DNA of 64,000 bases from Novosphingobium sp. PC22D (GCF_002556635.1 NZ_MWMO01000012.1:62001-126000); one strand, 5' to 3'. Positions 45,920 through 54,785 are shown, numbered from the stretch's first letter. Notes: generated by a model not told the origin, from the sequence alone. Program-made: numbers and translations.

Positions 45920-47129
45920 CAAGAGCTTCCTCGATCGCGGCGGACCGCTGGCGGGGGTGCGCGTGCTCGAGATCACCAAGGTCTGGGCCGGACCCTACGC
46001 GGGCAAGATGCTCGCCCACCTCGGCGCCGAGGTGATCAAGGTCGAGAGCCGCACCAATCTCGACGAGATGCGTGCCTATGGCGGGGTCGATACCGATTCG
46101 GCGCCCTATTTCCTCTCGATCAACCAGGAAATCCTCTCGGTGCAGGTCAACATGAAGACCGCCGAGGGGCTCGACCTGGTCAAGCGGATGGTCGCCGAGA
46201 GCGACGTGGTGATCGACAACATCCGCCCCGGCGCGATGGAGCGGTCCGGCCTCGACTACGAGAGCCTGAAGCAGATCAAGCCCGACATCATCCAGTGCGC
46301 GATCAAGATGTGGGGCACCGACGGCCCACTCGGCTATCAGACCGGCTACGCGCCGAGCTTCGCGGCGCTATCCGGGCTCACCGCGCTGGTCGGCCACGAA
46401 GGCGAGACGCCGCGCGGGATGAACATCCGTTACGGCGATTCGACCGCCGGGGCCTGCGCCGCGCTCGCCTGCATCGCCGCCTTGCACCACCGCGAAAGCA
46501 CCGGCGAGGGTCAGTTCATCGACCTATCCGCCGTCGAGACGATGACCAGCCTCGTCGGCGACAGCCTGTTCGCCTGGTCTGTCACCGGCGAGGTTCCCGC
46601 CGCGGACGGCAATTTCCATCCCGAGATGTGCCCGCACGGCGCCTATCCCTGCACCGGAGTCGATTGGGTGAGTATCGCCGTCGGGGACGAAGCGGAGTGG
46701 CGGGCCTTGTGCGAGACCCTCGGCGCCTCCGCGCTGCGCGACGATCCGCGCTTCGCCGACCTTTCGTCGCGCCTCGCCAACCGCCATGCACTCGACGCCG
46801 CGCTCGGCGAGGCGACTCGTGGTCACGACGCGGCGGACCTCGCCGAAAAGCTGCGCGAGGCCGGCGTCCCAGCCTTCAAGTCGATGAGTTCGCTCGACTT
46901 GTGCGGCGATGGCTTCCTCTGGGGCCGCGAGGCGTTCCGCATGGTCAGCGACCATCGCCAGGGCTCGCGCCCGATCATCGGCCCCTCGTGGCGGATCAGC
47001 CCCGACGGGCCGGAAGTGGCGCGCGGGGCCCCGCTGCTCGGCGAGCACAACGAATATGTCTACCGGGAAATGCTCGGGCTCAGTGAGGCCGAAATGGACG
47101 ATCTCGTTGCGCGCAAGGTGATCGTCTGA
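45912..47129 (+). CDS. Family III CoA-transferase, second of tandem pair
   Basis: 405-aa CaiB/BaiF-type protein. 'GVRVLEITKVWAGPYAGKML', 'HLGAEVIKVESRTNLDEMRA', 'SEEP'-less linker, 'DNIRPGAMERSGLDYESLKQ' and 'STGEGQFIDLSAVETM' are present. The aligned nucleophile position is Glu here too. It overlaps the preceding CoA-transferase gene by eight bases, which suggests fixed stoichiometry. The two proteins differ clearly in sequence, so they are likely heteromeric partners rather than recent duplicates. An LLM oxidoreductase gene follows after 45 nt. Confidence 0.9.
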   Translation: MADKSFLDRGGPLAGVRVLEITKVWAGPYAGKMLAHLGAEVIKVESRTNLDEMRAYGGVDTDSAPYFLSINQEILSVQVNMKTAEGLDLVKRMVAESDVVIDNIRPGAMERSGLDYESLKQIKPDIIQCAIKMWGTDGPLGYQTGYAPSFAALSGLTALVGHEGETPRGMNIRYGDSTAGACAALACIAALHHRESTGEGQFIDLSAVETMTSLVGDSLFAWSVTGEVPAADGNFHPEMCPHGAYPCTGVDWVSIAVGDEAEWRALCETLGASALRDDPRFADLSSRLANRHALDAALGEATRGHDAADLAEKLREAGVPAFKSMSSLDLCGDGFLWGREAFRMVSDHRQGSRPIIGPSWRISPDGPEVARGAPLLGEHNEYVYREMLGLSEAEMDDLVARKVIV

Positions 47130-47174
47130 CAGGCATCGACAAACCCGCTGCGTCGGCCGAAGGGAGAGAAGGCT

Positions 47175-48095
47175 ATGAAGCTGGGATTTGCGATGCCGCA
47201 CATGCTGCGGCTCAAGGCCATGACGCAACCCTGGGAAGCGGCGGTGACCGGCGCGGATCAGACCAGGCTGGCAAAATGGGCCGAACAGCTCGGCTACGGG
47301 ATGATCGCCGTGCCCGAACACCATATCATTCCGCGCCACCACGTCGAATTGTCGGGGCCGCACTATTTCAACGCCTATGTCGCGATGGCGCACATGGCCG
47401 GTGCGACCGAGACGATCCGCGTCAACTCGTGCATCGCGATCCTGCCCGCGCAGCACCCGATCGTGACCGCCAAGGCGCTTTCGACGATGGACTGGCTGTC
47501 GAGCGGGCGCGTCACGGTGACTTTCGGCGTGGGCTGGCTCGCCGACGAATTCGAACTGCTCGGCATCCCCTTCCGCGAGCGCGGCGTCATGGCGGAGGAG
47601 TACGTCCAGGCGATCATCGCGCTGTGGACACAGGAGGAGCCCGAGTTCGAGGGCAAGTACGTCTCGTTCAAGGACGTCGCCTTCGAACCCAAGCCGGTCC
47701 AGAAGCCGCACCTGCCGATCTGGTTCGGCGGCGACGCGGACGCCGTGCTGCGGCGGGCAGGGCGATACGCGCAGGGCTGGTGGCCGTTCCTGACTAAGCC
47801 CGAGGACATCCCCGCGCGGCTCGATTTCATCCGCTCGCAGCCCGACTACGCGGGATTGCTGGAAGACGTCTACTACGGCCTGGGCACCGGGCGGGTGGGC
47901 GAAGGCCACGTCGTCAAGGACGATCCGGGCGGGCGCGCCGGCCAGTCCGCCGCCGAGCTGATCGAGCGGCTAGGGCAGCTCGCCGACCTCGGAGTGTCCT
48001 GGAGTTCGGTTCCGATTCCGCCGCTCGCCGCGATCGAGGAATACTACGACTTCACGCAATGGGTCGCCGAAGAGGTGATGCCCGCCGTCGCCTGA
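47175..48095 (+). CDS. Luciferase-like (LLM class) flavin/F420-type oxidoreductase
   Basis: 306-aa TIM-barrel oxidoreductase. 'MKLGFAMPHMLRLKAM' starts it. 'WAEQLGYGMIAVPEHHII', 'ATETIRVNSCIAILPAQHPI', 'LSSGRVTVTFGVGWLADEF' and 'KPHLPIWFGGDADAVLRRAG' are typical of the LLM class F420-dependent group. Sphingomonads generally lack F420, so FMN with a flavin reductase is an alternative. It could be an oxygenase (Baeyer-Villiger-like) or a reductase. It lies in the operon between the CoA-transferase pair and the DUF35/thiolase-like pair. Confidence 0.9.
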   Translation: MKLGFAMPHMLRLKAMTQPWEAAVTGADQTRLAKWAEQLGYGMIAVPEHHIIPRHHVELSGPHYFNAYVAMAHMAGATETIRVNSCIAILPAQHPIVTAKALSTMDWLSSGRVTVTFGVGWLADEFELLGIPFRERGVMAEEYVQAIIALWTQEEPEFEGKYVSFKDVAFEPKPVQKPHLPIWFGGDADAVLRRAGRYAQGWWPFLTKPEDIPARLDFIRSQPDYAGLLEDVYYGLGTGRVGEGHVVKDDPGGRAGQSAAELIERLGQLADLGVSWSSVPIPPLAAIEEYYDFTQWVAEEVMPAVA

Positions 48096-48195
48096 CGCGA
48101 AGCGAGGGATACGCCTCCGCGATGAACCCGCGCCGCCGCTTGACGCCGCCGCCGCCGGTGCGAAGGTCGCGCGCAAGAGCGGAGAGGACCCAGCA

Positions 48196-48600
48196 ATGAA
48201 CCCACCCCGGCCCGTGCCGAAGCTCGACGACGCCAACCGTGCCTTCTGGACGGGCGGCGCGGAGGGCAAACTCAACATCACCCGGTGCGGCGACTGCGGC
48301 CAGTATACGCACCCGCCGCAGATCCTGTGCCGCCACTGCCAGTCGGAAAACGTCGCACCCGAGGCCGTCGCGGGCACCGGCGCGGTCGAGACTATGTCGG
48401 TCAATCATCAACCCTGGGCCAAGGGCCTGGAAGTGCCGTACGTGATCGCGCGCGTCCGCCTCGATGGTGTGCCCGGCGTCTATCTGACGACCAATATCGT
48501 CAATTGCGAAGTCGACGAGGTCGCCTTCGACGATCCGGTCCGCGTCGTCTTCGAGGAGCAGGACGGCATCTTCTATCCCTTGTTCGAAAAGGCGGACTGA
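48196..48600 (+). CDS. DUF35 OB-fold protein with zinc ribbon
   Basis: 134 aa. An N-terminal helix is followed by a rubredoxin-like zinc ribbon 'RCGDCGQYTHPPQILCRHCQ' (CxxC-x10-CxxC, about residues 31-50). An OB fold follows, with 'GTGAVETMSVNHQPWAKGLE' and 'YVIARVRLDGVPGVYLTTNI'. DUF35 proteins bind acyl-CoA and partner thiolase-like enzymes, as in the ChsH2/Ltp2 retro-aldolase of steroid side-chain degradation and in ketothiolase complexes. The thiolase-like gene starts 2 nt after its stop, which strongly supports a complex. Confidence 0.93.
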   Translation: MNPPRPVPKLDDANRAFWTGGAEGKLNITRCGDCGQYTHPPQILCRHCQSENVAPEAVAGTGAVETMSVNHQPWAKGLEVPYVIARVRLDGVPGVYLTTNIVNCEVDEVAFDDPVRVVFEEQDGIFYPLFEKAD

Positions 48601-48602
48601 CC

Positions 48603-49769
48603 ATGGCGCAGGAAGCCTACATCACAGGTATCGGCCAGTCGGAAGTCGGCGTGCGACTGCCGCGCCATCCGCTGCTGCTCACGCTCGACGCCGCGCGCGA
48701 GGCCGTCGCCGACGCGGGGCTGACCTTCGAGCAGATCGACGGCGTCTTTTCGTATCCGGGCAAGAGCCACGGCTATCTTGCCTTTTCGCCGGTGGGCACC
48801 GACGAGGTCATGGAAGCGCTGGGGATCAAGTCGAAGTGGCAGATGGGCGCGATGGAGCAGCCCGCGCAGCTCTCGGCGATCGGCATGGCGGCGATGGCGG
48901 TCAAACAGGGCCTGTGCCGTCATGTGCTGTGCTTCCGCACCGTCTACGAGGCGGGCGGCATGGCCGATCCCGAGACCTACATGGCGGGCATGGGCGCCAA
49001 GACGGTCACCGGCATGCAGCAGTGGACCAGTCCCTTCTGGGCGACCTCGGCGGCCTGCTGGACAGCGCAGTACGCCGCGCGGCACGTTCATCGCTACGGC
49101 ATGACGCGCGAGCAGCTCGGCCAGATCGCGATCAACGCCTCGAAGAACGCCATGGCCAATCCGCGCGCGCGGGCGATCACCAAGGAAGAGCTGACGCTCG
49201 ACAAGTACATGAGCGCGCGGATGATCTCGACGCCGCTGTGCCTCTATGACTGCGACCGCTTTTCCGACGCCTCGACGGTGATCATCGTTTCGGCCGGCGA
49301 TGCGCTCGACGAAGTGACCGCGACGCCGATCCGCGTCGCGGCGATGGCGGGCTCGGTCGATCGCTATTCGTGGGACCAGGTCGAATGGCCCGCCTCCTAC
49401 GACACCGGCCCGGACTTGTGGAAGCACACCGACTACACCCCCGACGACGTCGATTGCGTGCAGTTCTACGACGGCTTCGCTTTCCTGCCGCTGACATGGC
49501 TCGAAGGGCTGGGCTTTTGCGAGAAGGGATCGGCGCACGAGTTCGTCGAGGGCGGCACGCGGATCGCGCGTGACGGCGAACTGCCGATGAACACCAGCGG
49601 CGGGCAGCTCGGCTCGGGGCGCCTCCACGGCTTCGGCTTCGCGCACGAAGCGGTGACGCAATTGCGCAAAGTGGGCGGCGAGCGGCAGATTCCCGGCGAT
49701 CCGAAAGTGGCGGTGGCGACCTCGGGCGGCGGGCCGCTCGCCGCAGCGCTGCTGCTGGCGCGCGACTGA
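48603..49769 (+). CDS. Thiolase-fold protein of Ltp2/aldolase type
   Basis: 388-aa thiolase-fold protein. It opens 'QEAYITGIGQSEVGVRLPRH'. The position of the nucleophilic Cys (CxSG) reads 'MEQPAQLSAIGMAAMA', and the C-terminal CxG reads 'VATSGGGPLAAALLL', so both thiolase cysteines are missing. 'VDCVQFYDGFAFLPLTWLEG' and 'NTSGGQLGSGRLHGFGFAHE' match the Ltp2-like group. There the thiolase fold catalyses retro-aldol cleavage of beta-hydroxyacyl-CoA with a DUF35 partner. That partner gene is immediately upstream. The predicted reaction is release of acetyl- or propionyl-CoA plus a ketone or aldehyde. Confidence 0.9.
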   Translation: MAQEAYITGIGQSEVGVRLPRHPLLLTLDAAREAVADAGLTFEQIDGVFSYPGKSHGYLAFSPVGTDEVMEALGIKSKWQMGAMEQPAQLSAIGMAAMAVKQGLCRHVLCFRTVYEAGGMADPETYMAGMGAKTVTGMQQWTSPFWATSAACWTAQYAARHVHRYGMTREQLGQIAINASKNAMANPRARAITKEELTLDKYMSARMISTPLCLYDCDRFSDASTVIIVSAGDALDEVTATPIRVAAMAGSVDRYSWDQVEWPASYDTGPDLWKHTDYTPDDVDCVQFYDGFAFLPLTWLEGLGFCEKGSAHEFVEGGTRIARDGELPMNTSGGQLGSGRLHGFGFAHEAVTQLRKVGGERQIPGDPKVAVATSGGGPLAAALLLARD

Positions 49770-49775
49770 CGCGGA

Positions 49776-50957
49776 TCAGGGGGCGGCGGGCTGGGCTCGC
49801 CGCCGACCGACCTTGCGCTCGATGCCAAGCCCGATGAATGGCCGCAGCGGGCCGATCTCACGGCCGATGAGATAGAACAGCACGCACCCGATTGCGGTCG
49901 CGCCGACGAGGAACAGGAACTCGCCGAGCGCGCCGAACCCGGCGTCGTTGATCAGCCAGCCCGCACCGATATAGACCGTCTGGTGCACGATGTAGAACGG
50001 AAACACCGCTTCGGCGAGCGTGGCGCGCAAGGGTGCGTCGTGGTTCCAGTAGCGGTCCGCGATCCCGAACAGCGCGACGATCGCCGCCCAGCCGAGCACC
50101 GCGCGCGCCGCCATGAACAGCGGGTCGAGATCGGCGGGAACCGGCGTATTGTTGGGATAGACCGTCTTGATCACGAAGATCACGGCATAGCCCGCCAGCG
50201 AGAATACGCTCGCCAGCATCCACTGCCCCGCGATCGCCTCGCGCAGCGGCTCGGACCGGCGGAGCAGCACGCCGAACAGGAACATCGGAAAATAGCAGGC
50301 GTGCGCGGCGAAATCGTTGACGAAATTGTGCGTGTCGGTCCAGCCGTCGCGCAGCAGCAGGCGCATGACGAAGATCCACATGATCGGCAGCGGTAGCAGC
50401 AGCGGTCCCGCCAGCACTCGCTCGCACAGCCGCGCGAGCCATGCGCGCAGCGCCTCGGGCAACGCCAGCAGGCCGCAGAAGGCGACGGTGTAGGCGAGCA
50501 GGTAGGCGACGAACCAGAGATGAATCCAGCGCGGCACGGGAATGCCGTCCACCATGTTGAACGCGCGGTAGTAGTGGGCCAGGAACTCGTAGTAGCCGCC
50601 CGAATATCCGGTATCGCGCATCATGCCGACCCAGGGCTGCGGCGGAACGATGACGAGGATGCCGAAAACCAGCGGCACCGCTAGACGCATGAAGCGGTTG
50701 CGCAGGAAAGTGCCCCTGCCCGGCTGCCGCTCGAGCATCGCCGCGCTCGCGTAGCCCGAGATCGCGAACAGCAGCGACAAGCGCCAGGGACTCAGCGCGA
50801 GCAGGAATACCGCCACGCCGTCGACCACGCCGCGTGAAGGCGTCTGATAGCCCCAGGGCGTGAACATGAAGCCGATATGGTAGAAGATGAGCAGGATGAA
50901 CGCCGCGATGCGCAGCCAGTCCATTCCGTAGTGCCGCGCGGATTGCGACCCCGTCAT
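49776..50957 (-). CDS. Acyltransferase family 3 membrane protein
   Basis: 393 aa with about ten membrane helices. It begins 'MTGSQSARHYGMDWLRIAAF', the Acyl_transf_3 pattern (DxLRxxA) with His/Tyr in 'LLIFYHIGFMF'. 'RNRFMRLAVPLVFGILVIVP' is the usual second signature, and 'FPFYIVHQTVYI' lies near the C-terminus. This family transfers acetyl or other acyl groups to sugars or glycans (OafA/OpgC-like). It is transcribed towards the thiolase-like gene, with only 6 nt between stops. A role in the catabolic pathway is not evident. Confidence 0.9.
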   Translation of the reverse strand: MTGSQSARHYGMDWLRIAAFILLIFYHIGFMFTPWGYQTPSRGVVDGVAVFLLALSPWRLSLLFAISGYASAAMLERQPGRGTFLRNRFMRLAVPLVFGILVIVPPQPWVGMMRDTGYSGGYYEFLAHYYRAFNMVDGIPVPRWIHLWFVAYLLAYTVAFCGLLALPEALRAWLARLCERVLAGPLLLPLPIMWIFVMRLLLRDGWTDTHNFVNDFAAHACYFPMFLFGVLLRRSEPLREAIAGQWMLASVFSLAGYAVIFVIKTVYPNNTPVPADLDPLFMAARAVLGWAAIVALFGIADRYWNHDAPLRATLAEAVFPFYIVHQTVYIGAGWLINDAGFGALGEFLFLVGATAIGCVLFYLIGREIGPLRPFIGLGIERKVGRRRAQPAAP

Positions 50958-51001
50958 TGAGCATCCCCAGGCATCTGCGGCCTCTAGCACCTGCCGGCGG
51001 A

Positions 51002-51017
51002 AGTGCAAATCTGCACT
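51002..51017. promoter_or_regulatory. Palindrome between acyltransferase and LacI-type gene
   Basis: AGTGCA-AATC-TGCACT is a perfect 6-bp inverted repeat in the 195-nt divergent region. It may be an operator for a regulator. Confidence 0.35.
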
Positions 51018-51152
51018 CGGCCCATCCAATCGATCCGATTCGGAGCGACCCGGCGTTTCGCATGCGCCGGTTTCGGGCCATCGCGAAATGATGAACGCCC
51101 CAGATACGAGGTTGCACGCCCGAGCCGTGCGTCCGGCGCCCTTCGTTTCCGC

Positions 51153-51947
51153 ATGATCGCGCTGGTCTGCGACAGGATCGACCCCGTCCCACTGGGCGAA
51201 GCGGTGCAAGCCCTTGCTGACGTGGTGCAAGCCGCCGGACAAGTGCTCGGCTTCTGCCTGCTGACCGAACCGCGGGACGAGGCGCTGCACGCCTTCATCG
51301 CACGGCATCAGCCCGATGCGCTCGTGCTGATGCCCGACCTTGCTGAACCGCAGGCGCTCGCCGCGATCGCGCACGACCTGCGATGCCCCTGCATCGGCGG
51401 CGACATGCTCGACGCCGAGAGCCTGCGGGTCGACCGGCTCGGGATGTTCGGACTCGTCGCCTGGATCATCGGCCGCGGCCACCGCCGCGTGGCCTATATC
51501 GGCGGACCAGAGGGCTCGCCCGCCGCCCGCCAGCGCGAACTCGGCTATCTCGACGCGATGGCCGAATACGAGCTCGACCGGGGCCCGGCGCTCATCGAGG
51601 ACGGCGACGGCACCTTCGCGTCGGGCGTGGTCGCGGCGCGGCTCCTTTTCGAGCTGAGCCCCAGGCCAAGCGCGATCGTGGCCGCAAACGATGCGATGGC
51701 CGCAGGCGCGCTCCACGCGGCGGTCGAGTTGGGCATCTCGGTTCCCGGGCAAGTCTCGATCGCGGGCTTCGGCAACGAGGCCAGCGGCGCGGCGACCTCG
51801 CCGCCGCTCGCCTCCGTCAGCTTGCCCTGGAACAGGGCGCTGCGCCGGACGGCCAGCGCGCTGCTGCTTCCGGACGCGCCGAGCCTGGGCAAAGTCGCGC
51901 TCGAACCGCGGATCATCCCGCGCGGCAGCGTCGCCGACTGGGGGTGA
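51153..51947 (+). CDS. LacI-type ligand-binding domain without DNA-binding domain
   Basis: 264 aa matching only the periplasmic-binding-protein-like effector domain of LacI/GalR regulators. 'MIALVCDRIDPVPLGEAVQA', 'IGRGHRRVAYIGGPEGSPAA', 'RPSAIVAANDAMAAGALHAA' and 'VSIAGFGNEAS' are the usual landmarks. In the same frame upstream the hinge-like 'RYEVARPSRASGALRFR' is readable, but no helix-turn-helix exists before the divergent acyltransferase gene. It is either a truncated regulator or a stand-alone sensor. The ATG at 51153 is the first in frame within the domain; a start at 51003 would add about 50 residues. Confidence 0.75.
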   Translation: MIALVCDRIDPVPLGEAVQALADVVQAAGQVLGFCLLTEPRDEALHAFIARHQPDALVLMPDLAEPQALAAIAHDLRCPCIGGDMLDAESLRVDRLGMFGLVAWIIGRGHRRVAYIGGPEGSPAARQRELGYLDAMAEYELDRGPALIEDGDGTFASGVVAARLLFELSPRPSAIVAANDAMAAGALHAAVELGISVPGQVSIAGFGNEASGAATSPPLASVSLPWNRALRRTASALLLPDAPSLGKVALEPRIIPRGSVADWG

Positions 51948-51951
51948 GCGC

Positions 51952-53226
51952 TCAGGTCCCCTGCCCGGCCTTTACTTCCTCCCAGTCGGGATAGGGGCCG
52001 AGCCCGAACAGCAGGAAGGCGCTGAACAGCGTGAGCCCGAAACCGCCCCACAGCATCGGCGCATAGGTGCCGAAAGCATCGAAGATGGCACCGCCGAGCA
52101 CCGGGCCGAGCCCCGAACCGGCCGCGATCAGGCTGGCCATGGCCCCGAAGATCGTCCCGAACTTGCGCATGCCCGCGTAGGCGGCGGTCAGGAAGCCGAC
52201 GAGTTGCAGCTTGGTCCCGCCCGCATAGCCGTTGATCATCAGCGCGGTGACGACCGCCCAGACCGGGGCGCCGGGCGTCAGCAGCAGGACGAAGCTCAGC
52301 GAGGTGGCCGCGATGGTCAGGCCGCCGACCCAGCGCGCCGCGAAGCGATCGAGCAAGGCGCCGGTGATCAGCTTGCCCGCGATGCCCGTCAGACCGGCGA
52401 TACCCGCATAGGTCGAGGCGGTCGTGCGATCGACGCCCAGTTCGCTCAGGATCGGGATCTGATGCACGATCAGCGCGATGGTCGCGGTCATGATCACGAA
52501 GGTCGAGATCGAGATTCGCCACAACGCGGCACTGCGCCAGGCCTCGCGGACCGAAAGCCCCGGTACGTCGAGCAAGGGCGTCTTCGCGGCCGGATCGCGA
52601 AACGCCGCGGCGGGCGCCTTGCGCGAGGCCTCGTAGCCGTCGCGCAGCCAGATGAGGCAGAGCAGGATCGCCAGCGTGCCCCAGCCCGCGCCGAGCCAGA
52701 CGAAGGCCATGCGCCAGCCGAACGCAAGGATCAGCCAGTTGGCAAGCGGAGGCGTGATCGCCTGCGCCAGCGCCGAGCCGCTCAGCACCAGTCCCAGCGC
52801 GAGCCCCCGCCCGGCATCGAAGGTGCTGTTGACCGCCGCCGTCCACACCGTCGACTTGGTCGCCAGCGCGGCGATGGCGTAGACAGTCCAGATCGCGAAC
52901 CACTGGAAGGTCGAACCCGTGAGGCCGCTCAGGGAGACGATGACCAGCGCCAGAAGCACGAGCCCCGGCAGGGCCATGCGGCGCGTCCCCCACTTGTCTA
53001 TGAAGATTCCGAACAGCGGCGAGAACAGGAAGGTCAGCACCGCCGCGATCGACACGCCCGAGGAAACGAGCGCGCGGCTCCAGCCGAACTCGGCGCTGAT
53101 CGGCGCGATGAACAGCCCTGTCGCGGCGGTCATCACCGAAGTGAACGAAAAGCCGATCGCGGCGGCGAAAACCAGCGTCCAGTGCCGCCGGAACTCCCGC
53201 CGCGCCTGCTCCTTCCTTGCGTTCAA
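51952..53226 (-). CDS. MFS transporter
   Basis: 424 aa with 12 predicted helices. The first is 'WTLVFAAAIGFSFTSVMTAA', and the loop-2 signature is 'GIFIDKWGTRRMALPGLVLL'. A central cytoplasmic loop (about 195-220) contains 'RKAPAAAFRDPAAKTPL'. It resembles monocarboxylate/oxalate-formate antiporter-like MFS members in its helix-1 and helix-4 pattern. It would import or export an organic acid across the inner membrane, complementing the TonB receptor. It converges on the LacI-like gene (4 nt between stops). Confidence 0.92.
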   Translation of the reverse strand: MNARKEQARREFRRHWTLVFAAAIGFSFTSVMTAATGLFIAPISAEFGWSRALVSSGVSIAAVLTFLFSPLFGIFIDKWGTRRMALPGLVLLALVIVSLSGLTGSTFQWFAIWTVYAIAALATKSTVWTAAVNSTFDAGRGLALGLVLSGSALAQAITPPLANWLILAFGWRMAFVWLGAGWGTLAILLCLIWLRDGYEASRKAPAAAFRDPAAKTPLLDVPGLSVREAWRSAALWRISISTFVIMTATIALIVHQIPILSELGVDRTTASTYAGIAGLTGIAGKLITGALLDRFAARWVGGLTIAATSLSFVLLLTPGAPVWAVVTALMINGYAGGTKLQLVGFLTAAYAGMRKFGTIFGAMASLIAAGSGLGPVLGGAIFDAFGTYAPMLWGGFGLTLFSAFLLFGLGPYPDWEEVKAGQGT

Positions 53227-53291
53227 ACTACCCCGCTCCGCGCTGCGTTGCGGGCAGGTGTCGGACTTCCGCGGTCATCTGGCCACATCGG

Positions 53292-53776
53292 TCAGGCCGC
53301 ATCGGCGCGGGCCTTGAGTTCCTCGAGCGTGAAGCCGTTCGCCGGCATGCACTGCTGAATCTCGATCACGTTGCCTTCGGGATCGTAGCCGTAGAGCGTC
53401 TTGACGTGTCCGGCATCGACCCAGTCACGCTCGTTGAAGGTCATGCCGCACTTTCTGAGGTGGGCCATGTCGGTCTCGATGTCGGTCACGTCGATGCAGA
53501 AATGGTATAGCCGCGATCGTTGGGGCGCAGCGGCCTGTCGATTTCGGGTGGCGGCGCGGCGTATTCGAACATCTCGATGTAGCATTGGCCGGCGCGCAGC
53601 ATGCAGCCCTTGGCGGCCGAACCCTTGACGTCGACGATCACGTCCATGACCGGCTCGTCGGACCATGCGAAGCCATTCTCATCGACCGGCTCGAAGCCGA
53701 ACGCCTCGCAATAGAAACGCTTCATTCGCTCCAGATCGCGGCAGTTCATGCCGATGTGATGGATGCCCCGGATCAT
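53292..53776 (-). pseudogene. Frameshifted VOC (glyoxalase-like) gene
   Basis: The first part (from ATG 53776) encodes 'MIRGIHHIGMNCRDLERMKR', and continues to 'RPLRPNDRGYT', then runs out of frame and stops near 53486. The rest of the domain continues in the neighbouring frame as 'HFCIDVTDIETDMAHLRKCG' through 'YGYDPEGNVIEIQQC' to the stop at 53292. One missing C around 53503-53505 (minus-strand CCC reduced to CC) explains it. Restored, it is a VOC protein of about 160 aa with His and Glu ligands. It may be a true mutation or a sequencing error. Confidence 0.85.
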
Positions 53777-53990
53777 GCGCACGTCTCCCGAATTGATTTT
53801 GCCCGAGTATCTCCGAGACGGTGATCCGAAGCAATGGCGCCGGCTTGACCCCTTGGGCCGAGGACCGATACCGAACGCGCACCATTTCCGCGATTGGCCG
53901 CGAGCATGCGAACCGGCCCCCAACCTGTCATTCGCCGGCATGCCCTCGCGCGGCGCGTCCCGGTCACGGCGTGCGACGATCGGGCCAGAA

Positions 53991-54785
53991 TCACCCCTCG
54001 TCCGGCTCGACCCACTTGGTGCGGGTGACACGCGGGCTGAGGTACTTGGTCGCGGTCCAGCCGCCGTCGACGACGATAGACTGGCCGTTGATCATCTCGC
54101 TGCCAGGCAGGCAGAGGAACGCGATGACGCTGGCGATGTCGTCGGGCTCGGCGAGCCGGGGATAAGGCGTCGTCTCGACGTTGATCCGCTTGAAAGCCTC
54201 GTCCTCGAAGCGATGCGCGACCATCTCGGTTCGCGTGACACCGGGCGCGACGCAGTTCGAGCGGATGCCGCGCGGGCCGTATTCGCAGGCCATGTGCTCG
54301 GTCAGCGACTTGAGGCCACCCTTCGCCGCCGAATAGGCGCCCCCGCGCCGCCCGCCGATATGCGCGAACGTGGAGGTGACGTTGACCACGCTCGCGCCCT
54401 CGCCGAGATGGGGAATGACGTCGCGGCAGAGCCGGAACGGCGCGACCAGCATGACGTCGAGGAAGCCGTCGAGCGTCTCGTCGTCGGTCTCGTCGAGCGG
54501 CTTGGGGCTGCCCACGCCCGCGTTGTTGACCAAGCAGTCGATCCGTCCGAAGCGGGCCAGGGTCTGCTCGACGATCCGGCCCGGCGCGGCCGGATCGGTG
54601 ACGTCGGCCGAGATCGCGAGCACCCTGTCGGGATCACCGATCTCCGCCTCCAGCGTCGCCAGCTTGTCCTTGCTGCGGCCCACGCCGACGATGGCCATGC
54701 CGTCCGCGGCGAGCAGCTTGGCGGTCGCCAGGCCGATGCCGCTGCCAGCGCCGGTGATGATCGCGACTTTCATTGCTTCGTTCAC
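53991..54785 (-). CDS. Short-chain dehydrogenase/reductase
   Basis: 264-aa classical SDR. 'VAIITGAGSGIGLATAKLLA', 'IDCLVNNAGVGSPKPL', Ser in 'VNVTSTFAHIGGRRG', Tyr/Lys in 'AYSAAKGGLKSL', and 'VAPGVTRTEM' are all standard. Cofactor choice is unclear; the 'GVGRSKDKL' after the second strand carries Arg, which favours NADP. It is probably one of the pathway's alcohol/ketone dehydrogenases. It lies 13 nt downstream of the small VOC gene on the same strand. Confidence 0.92.
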   Translation of the reverse strand: MNEAMKVAIITGAGSGIGLATAKLLAADGMAIVGVGRSKDKLATLEAEIGDPDRVLAISADVTDPAAPGRIVEQTLARFGRIDCLVNNAGVGSPKPLDETDDETLDGFLDVMLVAPFRLCRDVIPHLGEGASVVNVTSTFAHIGGRRGGAYSAAKGGLKSLTEHMACEYGPRGIRSNCVAPGVTRTEMVAHRFEDEAFKRINVETTPYPRLAEPDDIASVIAFLCLPGSEMINGQSIVVDGGWTATKYLSPRVTRTKWVEPDEG

